From assembly GCF_037113415.1 (NCBI RefSeq), contig NZ_CP146608.1, positions 3,319,001 to 3,383,000 on the forward strand: a stretch of 64,000 bases of DNA, written 5' to 3'. Shown here piece by piece: positions 62,836 to 64,000 of the stretch. The translations under genes and the position numbers were made by a program. The notes beneath the pieces were generated by a model, which searched no databases, had not been told where the DNA came from, and saw nothing but the letters and a program-made list of their open reading frames with translations. This DNA comes from Devosia sp. XK-2. GTDB lineage: Bacteria; Pseudomonadota; Alphaproteobacteria; Rhizobiales; Devosiaceae. How positions within the stretch are numbered: position 1 is the first letter of the stretch; every line of letters begins with the position of its first letter.

Positions 62836-64000
62836 TCAGTCTGAAGATGTCGTTGTGGGGAGGTGAAAACGCGCTTCGAAGCCGTCCTGCGCTCCGGTCC
62901 TCGGCGAAGCCAGGGCAAGCCTGCTTCCGGTGCGGTTCGCAATCGCAGCAACGATGGTCAGCCCTAATCCGCTGCCGTCAGACTTGCGCGTGTCACGGTG
63001 AAAGCGATCGGTTAGGTGCGCGAGGAGGTCCGGGTCCAGGACCGGTCCGGCATTTGAGACAACCAGATCGCCGCCTGGCGTGACGGATACCCGGACTTCA
63101 CCATGGCCAGCGCCATGCCGGAGGGCGTTCTCCACCAGGTTCCGGCAGACGATTCCCAATGCGTCAGGGTCGATGGTCGAGAGCACCGGGGTCGGGGGAA
63201 GGTCCAGTGCAATCTCGGATGATTGCGGGCCGCGGGTCATATCACTGATGACCAGTCGCATGGCCGCCCTCACATCGTATGGTATGTCCGACTGGAGGCG
63301 TCCGCCCTCAGCGCGCGCCAGTTGCATCAGGCGCTCCGTGCGGCGCGTCAGGCGTTTCAGTGTGTCCTCGATATCGACGGCGCGCTGCGCCGCAGCTTTG
63401 TCTTCAGTTTCCGACCGAAGCCGCTGCGCCTGGGCAATGGCGCCTGCCAGCGGCGTCCGCAACTCGTGCGCGGCGTTGGCGGCGAAGCTGCGTTCGGCCT
63501 CGAACGCCTCGCGGAGCTTGGTCAGAAGGCCGTTGAGCGTTTCGGCCAAGGGCCCGATCTCTGTGGGCAGGTCGTTCGCAGGGACCACCGACAGGTCACG
63601 GGCACCGCGAGCCTCCAGCCGCGAACGAAACCGGCGCAGAGGATCGAGGCTGAAACGGACCGCCAGAATGATGGCGACCAGTGCGACCGGGAGCATGATC
63701 AGCAGCGGCAGACCGAGGCCCATCTGGATTTCCCGCGCGACTGATGCGCGATGCGCCAGCGGCTCGGCAACAGTGATGCGGATCGTCTCCTGAAGGGCTG
63801 CGTCGCTGTAGAACCGGTGGGTCGCCGTCTGCCGGAAGCCCGTCCCGTCCCAGGGCAGGAACAGGGCGGGATCGGCCTCGTGCGACTGCAGCAGGATGCG
63901 CCCCTCGACATCCCGGACGAGGTAGGTGAAGAACTCGTCATGTCCCCGGATCGGGGCAAGCCGTTGCGTAATCCCCTGTTCTTCCCGCCCCACGATATCG
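62836..64000 (-). CDS. Sensor histidine kinase, N-terminus beyond the window
   Basis: At least 388 residues of a two-component kinase; the frame is still open at 64000 (DIVGREEQGITQRL), so the start is not visible. A periplasmic part (to about residue 95) is followed by one membrane helix (GLPLLIMLPVALVAIILAV), a HAMP linker, the H-box FAANAAHELRTPLAGAIAQA with phospho-His, N-box NLVENALRHG, and the ATP lid RKSDGSGLGLTIV. The layout is QseC/TctE-like. Its response regulator is presumably just outside the window. The last codons overlap the end of the chimeric remnant on the other strand. Confidence 0.9.
   Translation of the reverse strand, partial: DIVGREEQGITQRLAPIRGHDEFFTYLVRDVEGRILLQSHEADPALFLPWDGTGFRQTATHRFYSDAALQETIRITVAEPLAHRASVAREIQMGLGLPLLIMLPVALVAIILAVRFSLDPLRRFRSRLEARGARDLSVVPANDLPTEIGPLAETLNGLLTKLREAFEAERSFAANAAHELRTPLAGAIAQAQRLRSETEDKAAAQRAVDIEDTLKRLTRRTERLMQLARAEGGRLQSDIPYDVRAAMRLVISDMTRGPQSSEIALDLPPTPVLSTIDPDALGIVCRNLVENALRHGAGHGEVRVSVTPGGDLVVSNAGPVLDPDLLAHLTDRFHRDTRKSDGSGLGLTIVAAIANRTGSRLALASPRTGAQDGFEARFHLPTTTSSD

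Noticed and set aside
62327..62866. 179-codon frame taken as a novel DNA-binding fusion protein
   Set aside because: Both halves are truncated fragments of known families, the first has an upstream in-frame stop, and the end is unrelated sequence; a scar is simpler.

Overview
The window reads as GC-rich chromosomal DNA of an alphaproteobacterium, most likely order Hyphomicrobiales (a Devosia-like organism is my best guess, by inference only). The pointers are a split che cluster with CheD plus small CheS/CheT-type proteins, Tat-exported and PotF-type polyamine ABC systems, a caa3-type oxidase with a fused subunit I-III, LigD/Ku end joining, and the CTCCCCTCAGGGGAG-type intergenic palindromes common in that order. 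No rRNA, tRNA, CRISPR array, intact IS element or prophage was seen.

Region 1 (1-13.7 kb) is chemotaxis. On the minus strand STAS-cheY-cheA-cheW is followed further along by cheD-mcp-cheR-cheB-cheY and two more receptors. Between cheW and cheD lie three plus-strand genes: a small helical DxxxQ protein (CheT/CheZ-like candidate) and a peroxidase-like carboxymuconolactone decarboxylase paired with an ECF sigma factor. The promoter before that pair matches the published ECF41 consensus.

Region 2 (13.7-26 kb) starts with a cluster of hairpin repeats. It then holds an NAD(P)-dependent SAF-domain dehydrogenase, a secreted protein of unknown role, a zinc-free MDR reductase, psuG-psuK (pseudouridine breakdown), a complete potFGHI-type polyamine importer, a low-GC GIY-YIG gene, a tiny ORF whose ribosome-binding site is a 16-nt complement of the 16S rRNA 3' end, and purU.

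Region 3 (26-36.3 kb) carries a CPA2 antiporter with an Rrf2 regulator, an aldo/keto reductase - FAH hydrolase - RecD/Dda-like helicase operon, a YCII protein, the panB-coaBC-panC operon for pantothenate and CoA, and rluE. Region 4 (36.3-47.7 kb) has a GntR-controlled ABC transporter operon with an Asp/Glu racemase and a GNAT enzyme, then a LacI-controlled sugar-acid cassette (IlvD/Edd dehydratase, DapA-like lyase, RraA-like aldolase). Operator palindromes are visible for both regulators.

Region 5 (47.7-64 kb) holds pcaF, a membrane PQQ dehydrogenase, a six-gene caa3 oxidase operon with a cation exchanger inserted between subunits II and I, ligD-ku, a scar where a broken topoisomerase IB is fused to a LacI-family fragment, and a sensor kinase that runs off the window.

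Starts were chosen from visible Shine-Dalgarno sequences and family length. Functions are family-level readings of the translated sequence; no database search was run.
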